Part shown: in pieces, positions 33,378 through 42,386 of the stretch
How the letters are laid out: every line of letters starts with the position of its first letter
Numbering within the stretch: the stretch's first letter is position 1
Assembly: GCA_020638295.1 (NCBI GenBank)
Contig: JACKIU010000002.1
Location: forward strand, 248,001-312,000
Length of the DNA: 64,000 nt
From: Rhodospirillales bacterium
GTDB taxonomy: Bacteria; Pseudomonadota; Alphaproteobacteria; Micavibrionales; Micavibrionaceae
Direction: 5' to 3'
Notes under the pieces: generated by a model
Database searches by the model: none
Told to the model about the DNA's origin: nothing
Seen by the model: only the letters and a program-made list of their open reading frames with translations
Translations under genes and position numbers: made by a program

Positions 33378-34772
33378 ATGACCGACGAACTCGACAAAAC
33401 GCCCGATACCGCCCCCAACGAAGACATCAGCTTTACCTTAAGCGATGATGATATTCGTGGTGCGCTCGATGCCCTGCACGCCGAAGATTCCGACACGGTC
33501 CACGCCGTCCTCGATAACCTGAACCCGGCCGATACCGCCGAACTTCTCGCCAAAGCGCCGACTGATGACCGCCGCGAAATCATCCATATGTACGGTGAGA
33601 TTCTCGACCCGGATGTCTTTTCCGAAATGGACATCGAACTGCGCCGGGCCACACTGGCCGAAATGCCTCCCGCACAGGTCGCCGCTATCATTTCGGAACT
33701 CGAAAGCGACGACGCGCTCGACCTCATCGAAACCTTCGATGACGACTTACAAAAAGAAATCATCCGCAAACTTTCGGCCAAAACCCGCATCGCCCTCGAA
33801 GAAGGCTTGAGCTTCCCCGAAGACTCCGCCGGACGCTTGATGCAGCGCGAAGTCGTCGCCATCCCGCAATTCTGGACCGTCGGCAAAACCATCGACTACC
33901 TGCGCGCCGCCTCCTCCGATCTACCGGAGGATTTCTTCGACCTGTTCGTCATCGACCCCGCCTACCACGTCAAAGGCCACATTCCGCTCAACCGGCTGGT
34001 CCGCGCCCGGCGTTCGGACAAAATCGAAGAGCTGACCCTCGAAGACACCCATCCCATCCCGGCCGATATGGATCAGGAAGAAGTCGCCCACCTCTTCCGA
34101 CGCGAAAACATTGTCTCCGCCCCCGTGGTCGATAACGACAACCGCCTGCTTGGCGCCATCACCATTGACGACATCGTCGACGTTATTGATGAAGAGGCGC
34201 AGGAAGACTTGCTCAAACTCGCCGGGGTCGACCAGGGCGACCTTTACCGCGCCGTTCTGTCCACCACCGGCACCCGCTTTCGCTGGCTGTTTATCAACCT
34301 GCTCACCGCCATTCTCGCCTCGATCGTCATTTCATTCTTCGACGCCACCATCGAACAAATCGTCGCCCTGGCCGTCCTCATGCCGATCGTCGCAAGCATG
34401 GGCGGCAATGCCGGAACGCAAGCCCTGACCGTGGCCGTGCGCGCGCTGGCCACCAAGGAACTCTCCGAAACCAACACCGGACGGATCATCTGGAAAGAAA
34501 CCATTGTCGGCTCGCTCAACGGCCTAGCCTTCGCAGCCATCACCGGCCTCATCACCGCCGCGTGGTTCTCCAGCACCATGCTCGGCCTCGTCATCGCAGC
34601 GGCGATGATCATCAACCTGCTCGTCGCCGGCATTTTCGGCGCAGCAATCCCCGTCTTTCTTTCGCGCACAGGCGCCGACCCGGCCGTCGCCTCAACCGTA
34701 TTTCTGACCACCGTCACCGATGTCGTCGGTTTCTTTGCCTTCCTCGGCCTTGCGGCCGTATTTCTGCTCTAA
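33378..34772 (+). CDS. mgtE: Magnesium transporter MgtE
   Basis: 464 residues, a dimeric Mg2+ channel gated by cytoplasmic Mg2+. Order: N-terminal helical domain (DTAELLAKAPTDDRREII), a CBS-domain pair (PEDSAGRLMQREVVAIP; RRENIVSAPVVDNDNRLLGAITIDDIVDVI), connecting helix, and five membrane helices with the channel motif VLMPIVASMGGNAGTQALTV. All are intact. The last 4 bp overlap the convergent acyltransferase gene. Confidence 0.97.
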   Translation: MTDELDKTPDTAPNEDISFTLSDDDIRGALDALHAEDSDTVHAVLDNLNPADTAELLAKAPTDDRREIIHMYGEILDPDVFSEMDIELRRATLAEMPPAQVAAIISELESDDALDLIETFDDDLQKEIIRKLSAKTRIALEEGLSFPEDSAGRLMQREVVAIPQFWTVGKTIDYLRAASSDLPEDFFDLFVIDPAYHVKGHIPLNRLVRARRSDKIEELTLEDTHPIPADMDQEEVAHLFRRENIVSAPVVDNDNRLLGAITIDDIVDVIDEEAQEDLLKLAGVDQGDLYRAVLSTTGTRFRWLFINLLTAILASIVISFFDATIEQIVALAVLMPIVASMGGNAGTQALTVAVRALATKELSETNTGRIIWKETIVGSLNGLAFAAITGLITAAWFSSTMLGLVIAAAMIINLLVAGIFGAAIPVFLSRTGADPAVASTVFLTTVTDVVGFFAFLGLAAVFLL

Positions 34773-35887
34773 TGCCTGGAAATCAATGCTCTAAGCTTAA
34801 TAGAAACATCATCGACCAAGATCTGAACACGCTCGGCAACAGCCTTTTTCTTCTTAAGCACCTGCATCTCGATCAAATGCCACGACACATAGGCACATAA
34901 AAAACTCCCAACAATCGAAAAACCGATATTGAACAAAACATTGTGATACTGAGGAAACAGGTAAACGCATAATTGCTGGACCGGAAACGCAAACAGATAA
35001 ATCCCGTACGAATAATCTCCCTGTACAAAAAACTCCCTTTTCGGAGGATTAAAAGTCCCGAGATACACCGCAATATAAGCGGCAAAAAACACACCGAGAA
35101 AGCTACCCTCCACACTCGCCATAAAAAATGGCATCGCCAAAGCGCACAGCAAAAAAATCTTAGAACTAACAACAATCCTGTCCCGCCATTGGTAAAACAC
35201 AACCCCGGCCAGAAAACTGCCGACCAGCGACAACCCCGGCGGCCTGATCACATCCCCCCCTACATCAAAAATCCCTCGCCCCAACACGCTCAAATACATT
35301 AAGACGATAAGGGAAACGGCTAAAAACAACCGCCTGCGAACCAGCCCGGTCACCGCCAGCAAAAACAACGCGATATAACATTCAAGCTCATAAGGAATAG
35401 TCCACAACGACACATTCACCTGCGGTCTTGGATTTCCTTCAAACACGCCGGGCAGGTAATAATGGATATGCCCGATAATGTTATAAAAATACGACCACGT
35501 ATCCGGATGTGCAAAATATTCCCTGAACGACAGACTGGTTAAAACCGGACCGATCAGCAAAGCCGACAACGTTACCTCAACCGCCAGCGCCGGTACAATC
35601 CGCAATGTCCGATACATCATAAAGGTCGTTAACTTGCGCGTACGCTCCAGACTGGCCGCAACCAAAAACCCGCTCAACGCAAAAAAGATTGGCAAAACAC
35701 AACCGACAATCGAGCGCCACGGCCCCATCCACGTCTTATAGGCCGCCTCAACCCCATACACGACTCCAAAGGAGTGATACGTCAAAACCGACAACGCCAG
35801 AAACAACCGCAAATAATCAAAGCCGCTGGTAAAACCGTGACATGCCTGCATACGCTCAGCAACTGTTTGGCCCTGCACTTTCGTCAT
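34769..35887 (-). CDS. Membrane acyltransferase (acyltransferase-3 family)
   Basis: 372 residues with about ten predicted membrane helices. The N-terminal motif FDYLRLFLALSVLTYHSFG with its Tyr-Leu-Arg and catalytic-type His is the hallmark of the acyltransferase-3 (OatA/NodX/OafA) family, which O-acetylates surface sugars or lipids. FALSGFLVAASLERT is the second landmark. There is no SGNH domain. Base composition looks more AT-rich than that of the neighbours, as is common for surface-modifying genes. Substrate unknown. Confidence 0.87.
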   Translation of the reverse strand: MTKVQGQTVAERMQACHGFTSGFDYLRLFLALSVLTYHSFGVVYGVEAAYKTWMGPWRSIVGCVLPIFFALSGFLVAASLERTRKLTTFMMYRTLRIVPALAVEVTLSALLIGPVLTSLSFREYFAHPDTWSYFYNIIGHIHYYLPGVFEGNPRPQVNVSLWTIPYELECYIALFLLAVTGLVRRRLFLAVSLIVLMYLSVLGRGIFDVGGDVIRPPGLSLVGSFLAGVVFYQWRDRIVVSSKIFLLCALAMPFFMASVEGSFLGVFFAAYIAVYLGTFNPPKREFFVQGDYSYGIYLFAFPVQQLCVYLFPQYHNVLFNIGFSIVGSFLCAYVSWHLIEMQVLKKKKAVAERVQILVDDVSIKLRALISRH

Positions 35888-36058
35888 ACCATTTTCGCCT
35901 TACTCAAAAACTTCATAAAATCGTCCCTAGATCAAATCCCGTGATTAGTATATAAGAAAACCCGTAAATTGAGTTTAAACGCCGTTATGAGTAACGCTAC
36001 CTTTAAAACCTGAGACAAATCCTCTTTAAAAACAAGAGCTAAGACAAAAAACAAATAT

Positions 36059-36592
36059 ATGTCCGCATCTAAACTGGTAAAACCCACCTCCGCTTGCAAA
36101 GACAGCTTTCTCGAAGCCCTCGATGAATTTCACGCCGAAGGCCGCTACCAGTTTCTCGAACGCAGCGAACTTGATCGCAATTTTGAAGACTTTGTCGACG
36201 ACCTGAACGCCGGACGCCGCTACCTGCACAAACCCTTTGCAGACTGGGCCGAACCGGTCCCCGAAACCGTCCTCTGGCTGGTTAAGGAGGACAAATATAT
36301 CGGCACATTCCTCATTCGCCAGCGCCTCAACTGGCACCTTGAAAAATGGGGCGGCCATATCAGCTTTGTCATCCGCCCCTCCATGCGCGGCAAGGGCTTC
36401 GGCAAAAAAATCCTCCACAAAGGCATGCCATACTCCTCACATCTGGGTATAGACCGCGCCCTCATCACCATCGACCCGAAAAACAAGGAAGCCATTCGTA
36501 TCGTCGAATTCTGCGGCGGCGAACTCGAAGATGAAACCCAGAAAACCGATAAATTCCCCTCGCGCCTGCGCTATTGGCTGAAATGTAACTAA
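36059..36592 (+). CDS. GNAT-family N-acetyltransferase
   Basis: 177 residues. The acetyl-CoA-binding motif A is ISFVIRPSMRGKGFGKKILHKGM (Arg/Gln-X-X-Gly-X-Gly/Ala type), preceded by a beta strand TVLWLVKEDKYIGTFLIRQRLN and followed by ITIDPKNKEAIRIVEFCGGEL, the motif B part typical of GNATs. The N-terminal half is like that of streptothricin- or ribosomal-protein-type acetyltransferases, but the substrate cannot be read. The 170 bp upstream of it hold no other gene. Confidence 0.85.
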   Translation: MSASKLVKPTSACKDSFLEALDEFHAEGRYQFLERSELDRNFEDFVDDLNAGRRYLHKPFADWAEPVPETVLWLVKEDKYIGTFLIRQRLNWHLEKWGGHISFVIRPSMRGKGFGKKILHKGMPYSSHLGIDRALITIDPKNKEAIRIVEFCGGELEDETQKTDKFPSRLRYWLKCN

Positions 36593-36603
36593 GCTCTAAA
36601 AAC

Positions 36604-36631
36604 TTGCGGTTTATACAAATCCGCGTATAAC
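36604..36631 (+). promoter_or_regulatory. Possible promoter TTGCGG-16-TATAAC for a leaderless PBP transcript
   Basis: TTGCGG at 36604-36609, 16 bp spacer, TATAAC at 36626-36631, then only six bases (ACTGCA) to the ATG at 36638, with no Shine-Dalgarno sequence. Same layout as before mutS, the lipoprotein at 11.6 kb and sppA. Confidence 0.45.
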
Positions 36632-36637
36632 ACTGCA

Positions 36638-38665
36638 ATGGCTAAAAAGAAGACAACATCAAAGCGTAAAAGCAACAGCAAAACAACGCGCAAAACCACC
36701 AACAAATCGAAGGCCGCCAAACCTTCAATCCTGCGCTTTGCGATCAAGTGGCTGTTCGTGCTCGGCATCTGGACCGGCATAGCGCTGGCCGGACTGTTCG
36801 CCTGGTACGCCCAGGAACTTCCCGCCATCACGCAAGACGCCAGCTTCGATCGCAAGCGCGCCATCATCGTCAAAGCCGCCGACGGCTCGATCGTCGCGCG
36901 TTACGGCGAAATTGTCGGCAACAAGGTCACCGTTGAGGATATCCCGCCCCACCTCGTACAGGCCGTTCTTTCCATCGAAGACCGCCGTTTTTACCACCAT
37001 TTCGGCCTCGACCCTCTGGGCCTGACCCGCGCCATGTTTGTCAATGTCAAAGAGGGCCGCGTCGCTCAGGGCGGATCGACCATCACCCAGCAACTCGCCA
37101 AAAACCTCTTCCTGTCGCAGGAACGCACCCTGAAACGGAAAATTCAGGAAGCCATGCTCGCCTTCTGGCTGGAATACGAACTGACCAAGGACGAAATTTT
37201 GTCCGCCTATCTCAACCGCGTTTACCTCGGCTCCGGCGTTTACGGCGTCGATGCCGCGGCCAAACTCTACTTCAAAGTCCCGGTCGAAGATTTGAGCCTG
37301 CGCGAATGCGCCACGCTGGCCGGATTACTCAAAGCCCCCTCGCGCTATTCACCGCTCTCCAATCCCGGCCTGTCGAAACAACGCACCGAGATTGTACTAA
37401 GCGCCATGGTCGACGCCGGTTACATCACCGAAGATCAAGCCAAAGGCGACCGTTCCATCCCACCCAAACCGACACAAAAACCGACCGACATTATGTCCGA
37501 TCGCTATTACACCGACTGGATCGTCGACTCTCTGGATGAACTGATCGGTACGCCCGAAGAAGACCTGATCGTCGAAACCACCCTGAACTCGAAAATCCAG
37601 AAATACGTGCAAGACGCCATCGCCACAACACTCGAACAAAACGGCGCCGATCGCGATATTTCCCAAGGCTCGATGATCGTCATGCGCCCGGACGGCGCCG
37701 TCGTCGCCCTCATCGGCGGCCGCAACTATTCCTCCAGCCAGTTCAATCGCGCCACGCAGGCCAAGCGCCCGCCCGGCTCATCCTTCAAGCCGCTGGTCTA
37801 CCTCACCGCGCTCGAACAGGGCTGGGACCCGCAAACCCTGATCGTCGATGAACCGATCACCAAAGGCCGTTACCGCCCGAAGAATTTCGGCAACAAATAT
37901 TACGGTGAAGTAACCCTCGAAGAGGCCCTGACATACTCCCTCAATACCGTCGCTTACCAGCTGATGAAAGATGTCGGCCCGGACTCGGTCATTTACACCG
38001 CCCGGCGCATGGGCATTGAATCCGAACTCTCCCCGGACCTTTCTCTCGCTCTCGGCTCCAACGGCATCAGCCTTCTCGAAATGGCCAATGCCTACGCTAC
38101 CATCGCCAATGGCGGACTGGAAGTCCGCCCCTATGGCATCACCAAAATCACGTCCGAAGACACCGGAGAACTCTACTACCAGCGCCCGCCGCACCGCCCG
38201 ATGAAACGCGTCTTCGCCGCCCACGACATTCAAAATCTGACTTCAATGATGAACAGCGTCATGACCCACGGTACAGGTCAAGGCGCACAAATCGGCGTTC
38301 CCGCCGCCGGAAAAACCGGCACATCGCAGGAGAGCCGCGACGCCCTCTTCATGGGTTTTACCCGCGAACTGGTCGGAGTAGTCTGGCTGGGTAATGACGA
38401 TAACTCACCGATGAAACACGTCACCGGCGGCAGCTTCCCGGCTCAAATCTGGGCCTCGGCCATGGGAAAATCCATAGGCCTCTACCCGCCGATGAACCGC
38501 AACGACTTCGCCCCGGCCACCGGCCTTGAAGAACTTTTCGGCAACCTCTTTTTCCGCTCGGACAGAGACCGTCAACTGCATATGCAAACACTGGAAAACA
38601 TCCAGCCCGCAAACGGCGAAGGCAAAAAACGCACACTCAGAGAATCGACGCACTATAACGATTAA
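36638..38665 (+). CDS. Class A penicillin-binding protein (PBP1A family)
   Basis: 675 residues: a bifunctional glycosyltransferase/transpeptidase building peptidoglycan. A very basic cytoplasmic tail (KKKTTSKRKSNSKTTRKTTN) and one membrane helix (FVLGIWTGIALAGLFAWYA) precede the GT51 domain (SIEDRRFYHHFGLDP with the catalytic Glu; GGSTITQQLAKNL; LNRVYLGSGVYGVDAA). The transpeptidase has PPGSSFKPLVY (Ser-X-X-Lys), YSLNTVAYQ (Ser-X-Asn) and GKTGTSQ (Lys-Thr-Gly). It is shorter than E. coli PBP1A, with no extra OB insert. Confidence 0.95.
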   Translation: MAKKKTTSKRKSNSKTTRKTTNKSKAAKPSILRFAIKWLFVLGIWTGIALAGLFAWYAQELPAITQDASFDRKRAIIVKAADGSIVARYGEIVGNKVTVEDIPPHLVQAVLSIEDRRFYHHFGLDPLGLTRAMFVNVKEGRVAQGGSTITQQLAKNLFLSQERTLKRKIQEAMLAFWLEYELTKDEILSAYLNRVYLGSGVYGVDAAAKLYFKVPVEDLSLRECATLAGLLKAPSRYSPLSNPGLSKQRTEIVLSAMVDAGYITEDQAKGDRSIPPKPTQKPTDIMSDRYYTDWIVDSLDELIGTPEEDLIVETTLNSKIQKYVQDAIATTLEQNGADRDISQGSMIVMRPDGAVVALIGGRNYSSSQFNRATQAKRPPGSSFKPLVYLTALEQGWDPQTLIVDEPITKGRYRPKNFGNKYYGEVTLEEALTYSLNTVAYQLMKDVGPDSVIYTARRMGIESELSPDLSLALGSNGISLLEMANAYATIANGGLEVRPYGITKITSEDTGELYYQRPPHRPMKRVFAAHDIQNLTSMMNSVMTHGTGQGAQIGVPAAGKTGTSQESRDALFMGFTRELVGVVWLGNDDNSPMKHVTGGSFPAQIWASAMGKSIGLYPPMNRNDFAPATGLEELFGNLFFRSDRDRQLHMQTLENIQPANGEGKKRTLRESTHYND

Positions 38666-38668
38666 TAA

Positions 38669-39094
38669 TCAGTAGCACGCTTCCTCAACCAACAAAGGAA
38701 ACTCACAGCGCATCCCGGCAAACCGATCTTCGCCAACGCTCGCCCAATAATCCCGCAGGTCCAGCAACGCCGACGACGGCCCGCCGATCTCCCAACACTC
38801 GCGCATCAGGGCCTGATCGGCAAAACACAAAAACTCCGCCGGAAAGGCCATACGCGGCGCCCGCAAGCCCAGCTCAACAAGCAGCTTGGCCACATGCGCA
38901 TCACTATAATCCAGCATATCGGCTGTAAACTGAATGGCCGCCAACACCTTGATCTCCACGCGCGAATTAGGTACGCAGCGCAAGTGACGCATAAATCGCG
39001 CATAAATATCCATGGACAATCCTTCACACGCCTGTGGAGACAAAGGCAAACTGATCTCTGATGTCTTGGTGGTGATGTTACTCTGTATCATCAT
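38669..39094 (-). CDS. Hypothetical protein, 141 residues
   Basis: Soluble, mostly helical, no signal peptide. Segments such as VEIKVLAAIQFTADMLDYSDAHVAKLLVELGL suggest a small helical domain. A GGGAGGG site precedes a double ATG, supporting a real gene. No family recognised. It converges with the penicillin-binding protein gene, 3 bp between stops. Confidence 0.65.
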   Translation of the reverse strand: MMIQSNITTKTSEISLPLSPQACEGLSMDIYARFMRHLRCVPNSRVEIKVLAAIQFTADMLDYSDAHVAKLLVELGLRAPRMAFPAEFLCFADQALMRECWEIGGPSSALLDLRDYWASVGEDRFAGMRCEFPLLVEEACY

Positions 39095-39222
39095 TATGAC
39101 CCTCCCGGCTCTGGTTTAAGGAGTTCTGTAACCATCATTCACCGACGAGTCTTAACAGTTCCTTAACGCAGCCGCCAAACACCCCAAACCCGCAGAAAAA
39201 CCTGTGTATAACCTCAAAACAC

Positions 39223-39316
39223 CGTCATTGCGAAGAACAAAGTGACGAATCAATCCAGAAGCACTCCCCCCTGAATTGCTTCGCGAAGTTTATATCCTGT
39301 GGGTACTTGCAACGAC
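39223..39316. repeat. Dispersed repeat CGTCATTGCGAA...CTTGCAACGACA
   Basis: A degraded CGTCATTGCGAG-type copy: CGTCATTGCGAAGAACAAAG, AATCAATCCAGAAGC, TGAATTGCTTCGCGAAG, ending CTTGCAACGACA. The next bases (GCAGAAAAACAGGATTTGCAGACC..) resemble the right arm of the 11.0 kb element. The 260-bp gap between the flanking genes holds only this. Confidence 0.7.
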
Positions 39317-39356
39317 AGCAGAAAAACAGGATTTGCAGACCATTTATTGAAGTTTG

Positions 39357-39788
39357 TTATTTTGGAACGGCCGCAACGGCAAGCTGGTCCGCCCGCTCAT
39401 TCTCCGGATGCCCGTCATGCCCCTTCACCCAGTGAAAACTCACATCATGTTTGACGATCAATTCATCAATCTGCTTCCACAACCCCTGATTCTTCACCTG
39501 TTTTTTACCGGCAGTCTTCCACCCCCGCGCCTTCCAGCCCTTAAGCCACTTCTCCACACCGTCGATCACATATTTGCTGTCGGTATAAATCTCAATCTTT
39601 GGACTGCCCTTAATCGCCTCCAAAGCCCTAATCACCGCCATCATTTCCATGCGGTTATTCGTCGTTTCGGCTTCACCTCCAGATAATTCCTTCTCATGAC
39701 CGTTCCAGCGCATCACCGCCCCCCAGCCGCCCGGCCCGGGGTTTCCGCTGCACGCACCATCAGTATAGATTTCAACAATCTTGCTCAT
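39357..39788 (-). CDS. rnhA: Ribonuclease HI
   Basis: 143 residues; degrades RNA in RNA-DNA hybrids. Catalytic residues visible: Asp in IYTDGACSGNPGPGGWG, Glu in TTNNRMEMMAVIRAL, Asp in IYTDSKYVIDGVEKW and the late Asp in ENERADQLA. The basic handle (KGWKARGWKTAGKKQVKNQ) is also present. The start overlaps the stop of the preceding ATPase gene by 4 bp. Confidence 0.97.
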   Translation of the reverse strand: MSKIVEIYTDGACSGNPGPGGWGAVMRWNGHEKELSGGEAETTNNRMEMMAVIRALEAIKGSPKIEIYTDSKYVIDGVEKWLKGWKARGWKTAGKKQVKNQGLWKQIDELIVKHDVSFHWVKGHDGHPENERADQLAVAAVPK

Positions 39789-40588
39789 GCGCGCAGCTTC
39801 ATAGCCTCTTGCTTATGCAGCCCCTCAACAATCACGCCCAAAAACTCAGCCTCACTCTCCACCCCGCGAAACGCTTCAGAGGGTATCGTCACGCCGTATT
39901 TATCGGCAATATACTGGTATTTGGGAAGGCGGTTCTCAAACAACTGCGGAAACGTCCAGCGTGAAAAATCATCCGGATCAATCTCTTCCGCCCCGCTCAA
40001 ACCGCGTTCCTGCAAATAGGCCTCCAGCCAATATTCAAACCGCTCCGGAGAATAAAACAGCGGCTTCGGATACGTTTTGGCCCGCTCCAACACAGTCTTC
40101 TCTTCTTTCGCACTCGCCTTGATATAAACAATCAACGAATTCTCATCGACCGTATCGAGCAAAATCCGATCGTCAATCTCGCACATCGAACCGGTCGAAT
40201 CATTGACCACATGCGTAAACCCTTCCTTATGTGCTTTGACCACCCGCTCGGGCAATCGCGCCAACGCCTCGCACTCCGCATTAAAATACCGGTTCTGCCT
40301 GCGCTTAAACTCATCCAGCGCCAAACCGCCTTTCGCCGGGTCGCCCAGCCGCCCGACATAGGCCGAAAGCTGCGAAAGATCCTGCACACTCACCCGGTTT
40401 GGCTCACCCAGCGTTGCTTCAATTTCAGCACCCAGATAGCGCGTGCCGATCTCATAATCGCAGGAATAATGACACCACCCTGCCTTGGCCAGCATCGTCG
40501 ATAAATAGGTTTTCCCCACGCCTGACATGCCCATCAAAGTGATAACCTTGCGCTCAATCGCATCAAACTCAGGAACGGTAATCGGCAT
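39785..40588 (-). CDS. P-loop ATPase/kinase-like protein of unknown role
   Basis: 267 residues. Walker A is VITLMGMSGVGKTYLSTMLA near the N-terminus; a shikimate-kinase-like architecture follows (WCHYSCDYEIGTRYLGAEIE), with NDSTGSMCEIDD in place of a canonical Walker B. Similar proteins in alphaproteobacteria are annotated simply as ATPases. The ATG at 40588 follows GAGAGAG and is preferred over 40618. Coupled to rnhA by a 4-bp overlap. Confidence 0.75.
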   Translation of the reverse strand: MPITVPEFDAIERKVITLMGMSGVGKTYLSTMLAKAGWCHYSCDYEIGTRYLGAEIEATLGEPNRVSVQDLSQLSAYVGRLGDPAKGGLALDEFKRRQNRYFNAECEALARLPERVVKAHKEGFTHVVNDSTGSMCEIDDRILLDTVDENSLIVYIKASAKEEKTVLERAKTYPKPLFYSPERFEYWLEAYLQERGLSGAEEIDPDDFSRWTFPQLFENRLPKYQYIADKYGVTIPSEAFRGVESEAEFLGVIVEGLHKQEAMKLRA

Positions 40589-40690
40589 AAAACTCTCTCT
40601 CGGATCAAAGCGGCCCACTATCCACGTTCAATAACTATACCAACAAACGGATTTAAAAAAGACTGCCGATACAAAAAAGTATTAAAACGT

Positions 40691-41293
40691 TTAACGATAC
40701 CCAATCGCAAAAACAAATCTGTCAGTATCTGAACTCCGGTGATTAAGGCAATTTTTTCTAGCACGACTCCAAAGACCAGACCCATTTGTTCCCGGAAACG
40801 CAACAATATCATGAGCATCCGCAATAACACTTTCACCTTGAGTATCTTTATACTCAAGCCCACCACCATATACACCCGATACGACTGTATATTTTAAGTA
40901 ATCTCTGTGAAAATGAGGATCACCGCCATAACGCCTGCCATCGACTTGGCGGTGAAGGAGACAAGAAAATGGCTTAATATCTGTTACCTTTTGAAACAAT
41001 GAAACAATACTGTTTTCATATTGTCTAACCGTATCAAATAAAGGACGATTTTCAGAATCCTGATCCGCCAACCATTTTGAATATAAAACATCACTCAAAA
41101 CACACGCTTCATACATATCATTTTGAATACTTGAAAACCCCACCTCATCAATCCGCTGAAAGACCTCAGGTGTTTCACGCTTCACATGAACCGCCATCAC
41201 ACCTTTTTTTAAATAACGCAAATCGCCGACATCATTCGTCACGATAATTTGACGTCTGCGCCTTGAAAAACGATTAAAATAGCCAGAAAACAT
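40691..41293 (-). CDS. DUF1826-like / possible non-haem iron dioxygenase-like protein
   Basis: 200 residues. The C-terminal half has GDPHFHRDYLKYTVVSGVYGGG, a His-X-(X)-Asp pair, then ADAHDIVAFPG, and a distal LNHRSSDTDRFVFAIGYR; this His-x-Asp ... His ... Arg order is like that of DUF1826 and 2-oxoglutarate/iron enzymes. AT-rich with codon use unlike rnhA or ispH, so acquisition is possible. The frame opens with TTG at 41329, but the ATG at 41293 after TAGGGATATTT is a better start. Family assignment is tentative. Confidence 0.55.
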   Translation of the reverse strand: MFSGYFNRFSRRRRQIIVTNDVGDLRYLKKGVMAVHVKRETPEVFQRIDEVGFSSIQNDMYEACVLSDVLYSKWLADQDSENRPLFDTVRQYENSIVSLFQKVTDIKPFSCLLHRQVDGRRYGGDPHFHRDYLKYTVVSGVYGGGLEYKDTQGESVIADAHDIVAFPGTNGSGLWSRARKNCLNHRSSDTDRFVFAIGYR

Positions 41294-41353
41294 TTCAAAT
41301 ATCCCTAAACAAGCGTCAGGAACATACAAAAAGATTGGTGTTATGTCAATAAT

Positions 41354-42307
41354 TTAGACCCGCAAAACTTTCGGCACCTTGAAATGAACATCTTCAACCG
41401 TAATCGGCACTTCTTCAAGGCTCACATCAAACTTATCCCGCGCTGCGGCGATCACCTCATCGACCAGCACCTCCGGCGCGCTCGCCCCCGCGCTCACCCC
41501 CAGCACCTTCACCCCGTCCAGCCAGCCCCAGTCGATCTCCGCCGCACGCTGCACCAACATCGCCTTAGCACAACCATTCTGCGCCGCCACCTCGACCAAT
41601 CGATTAGAATTCGACGAATTCGGCGCACCGATCACAATCACCGCATCGCTCTGCGGTGCAATCGTTTTCACTGCCCGCTGCCGGTTGGTCGTCGCATAAC
41701 AGATGTCTTCCTTATGCGGGTCCTTAATCGAAGGAAACTTGGCCTTTAGCGCCGCCACCACATCCGCCGTATCGGCCACCGACAGCGTCGTCTGCGTCGA
41801 ATAAGCGAGATTCTCAGCATCCTCAACCTCGAGCCGCTCTACATCATCCACCGTTTCGACCAGCAACACCGCACCCTCCGGCAACTGTCCCATCGTCCCG
41901 ATCACCTCCGGGTGCCCTTCATGCCCAATCAGAACAATCTGGCGCCCATCCTTATAATGCCGCTCCGCCCCGTAATGCACCTTGCTCACCAACGGGCACG
42001 TCGCATCAATGTAAAACATCTTGCGCGCCTGCGCATCCTCGGGCACGGATTTCGGCACGCCATGCGCTGAAAAAATCACCGGGCAGCCCGCATGCGCGGA
42101 CGGAATTTCATCCAACTCCTCGACAAACACCGCGCCCTTCGACCGCAAAGAATCCACGACAAACTTGTTATGCACAATTTCATGACGCACATAGACCGGC
42201 GCGCCGAACTTCTCCAGCGCCATCTCAACAATCTGAATCGCCCTGTCCACTCCGGCGCAAAATCCGCGCGGGCTCGCCAGCAATATTTTCAACGGCTCTT
42301 TACCCAT
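41354..42307 (-). CDS. ispH: 4-hydroxy-3-methylbut-2-enyl diphosphate reductase
   Basis: Last step of the MEP pathway, giving IPP and DMAPP using a [4Fe-4S] cluster. The three cluster cysteines sit in PRGFCAGVDRA, YIDATCPLVSKVH and EDICYATTNRQ; the active-site Glu/Thr segment HEGHPEVIGTMGQL and GAPNSSNSNRL are intact. Start ATG at 42307 follows AGTCAGGATC; a GTG at 42334 would add nine residues. It is divergent from a lipoprotein gene that shares the same AGAGTCAGGAT sequence. Confidence 0.97.
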   Translation of the reverse strand: MGKEPLKILLASPRGFCAGVDRAIQIVEMALEKFGAPVYVRHEIVHNKFVVDSLRSKGAVFVEELDEIPSAHAGCPVIFSAHGVPKSVPEDAQARKMFYIDATCPLVSKVHYGAERHYKDGRQIVLIGHEGHPEVIGTMGQLPEGAVLLVETVDDVERLEVEDAENLAYSTQTTLSVADTADVVAALKAKFPSIKDPHKEDICYATTNRQRAVKTIAPQSDAVIVIGAPNSSNSNRLVEVAAQNGCAKAMLVQRAAEIDWGWLDGVKVLGVSAGASAPEVLVDEVIAAARDKFDVSLEEVPITVEDVHFKVPKVLRV

Positions 42308-42309
42308 GA

Positions 42310-42378
42310 TCCTGACTCTTGCTTTAGGCTCCACGCTCTCGTAAGCTTCGGACTAGTTTATAGCGCTTAGAGTCAGGA
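42310..42378. promoter_or_regulatory. Inverted AGAGTCAGGA pair in the ispH/lipoprotein divergent region
   Basis: TCCTGACTCT (42310-42319) and AGAGTCAGGA (42369-42378) are a perfect 10-bp inverted repeat. Each half includes the AGGA that can act as ribosome-binding site for the gene it faces: ispH on the minus strand and the lipoprotein on the plus strand. It could also act as an operator. Confidence 0.5.
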
Positions 42379-42386
42379 TACAGCAA

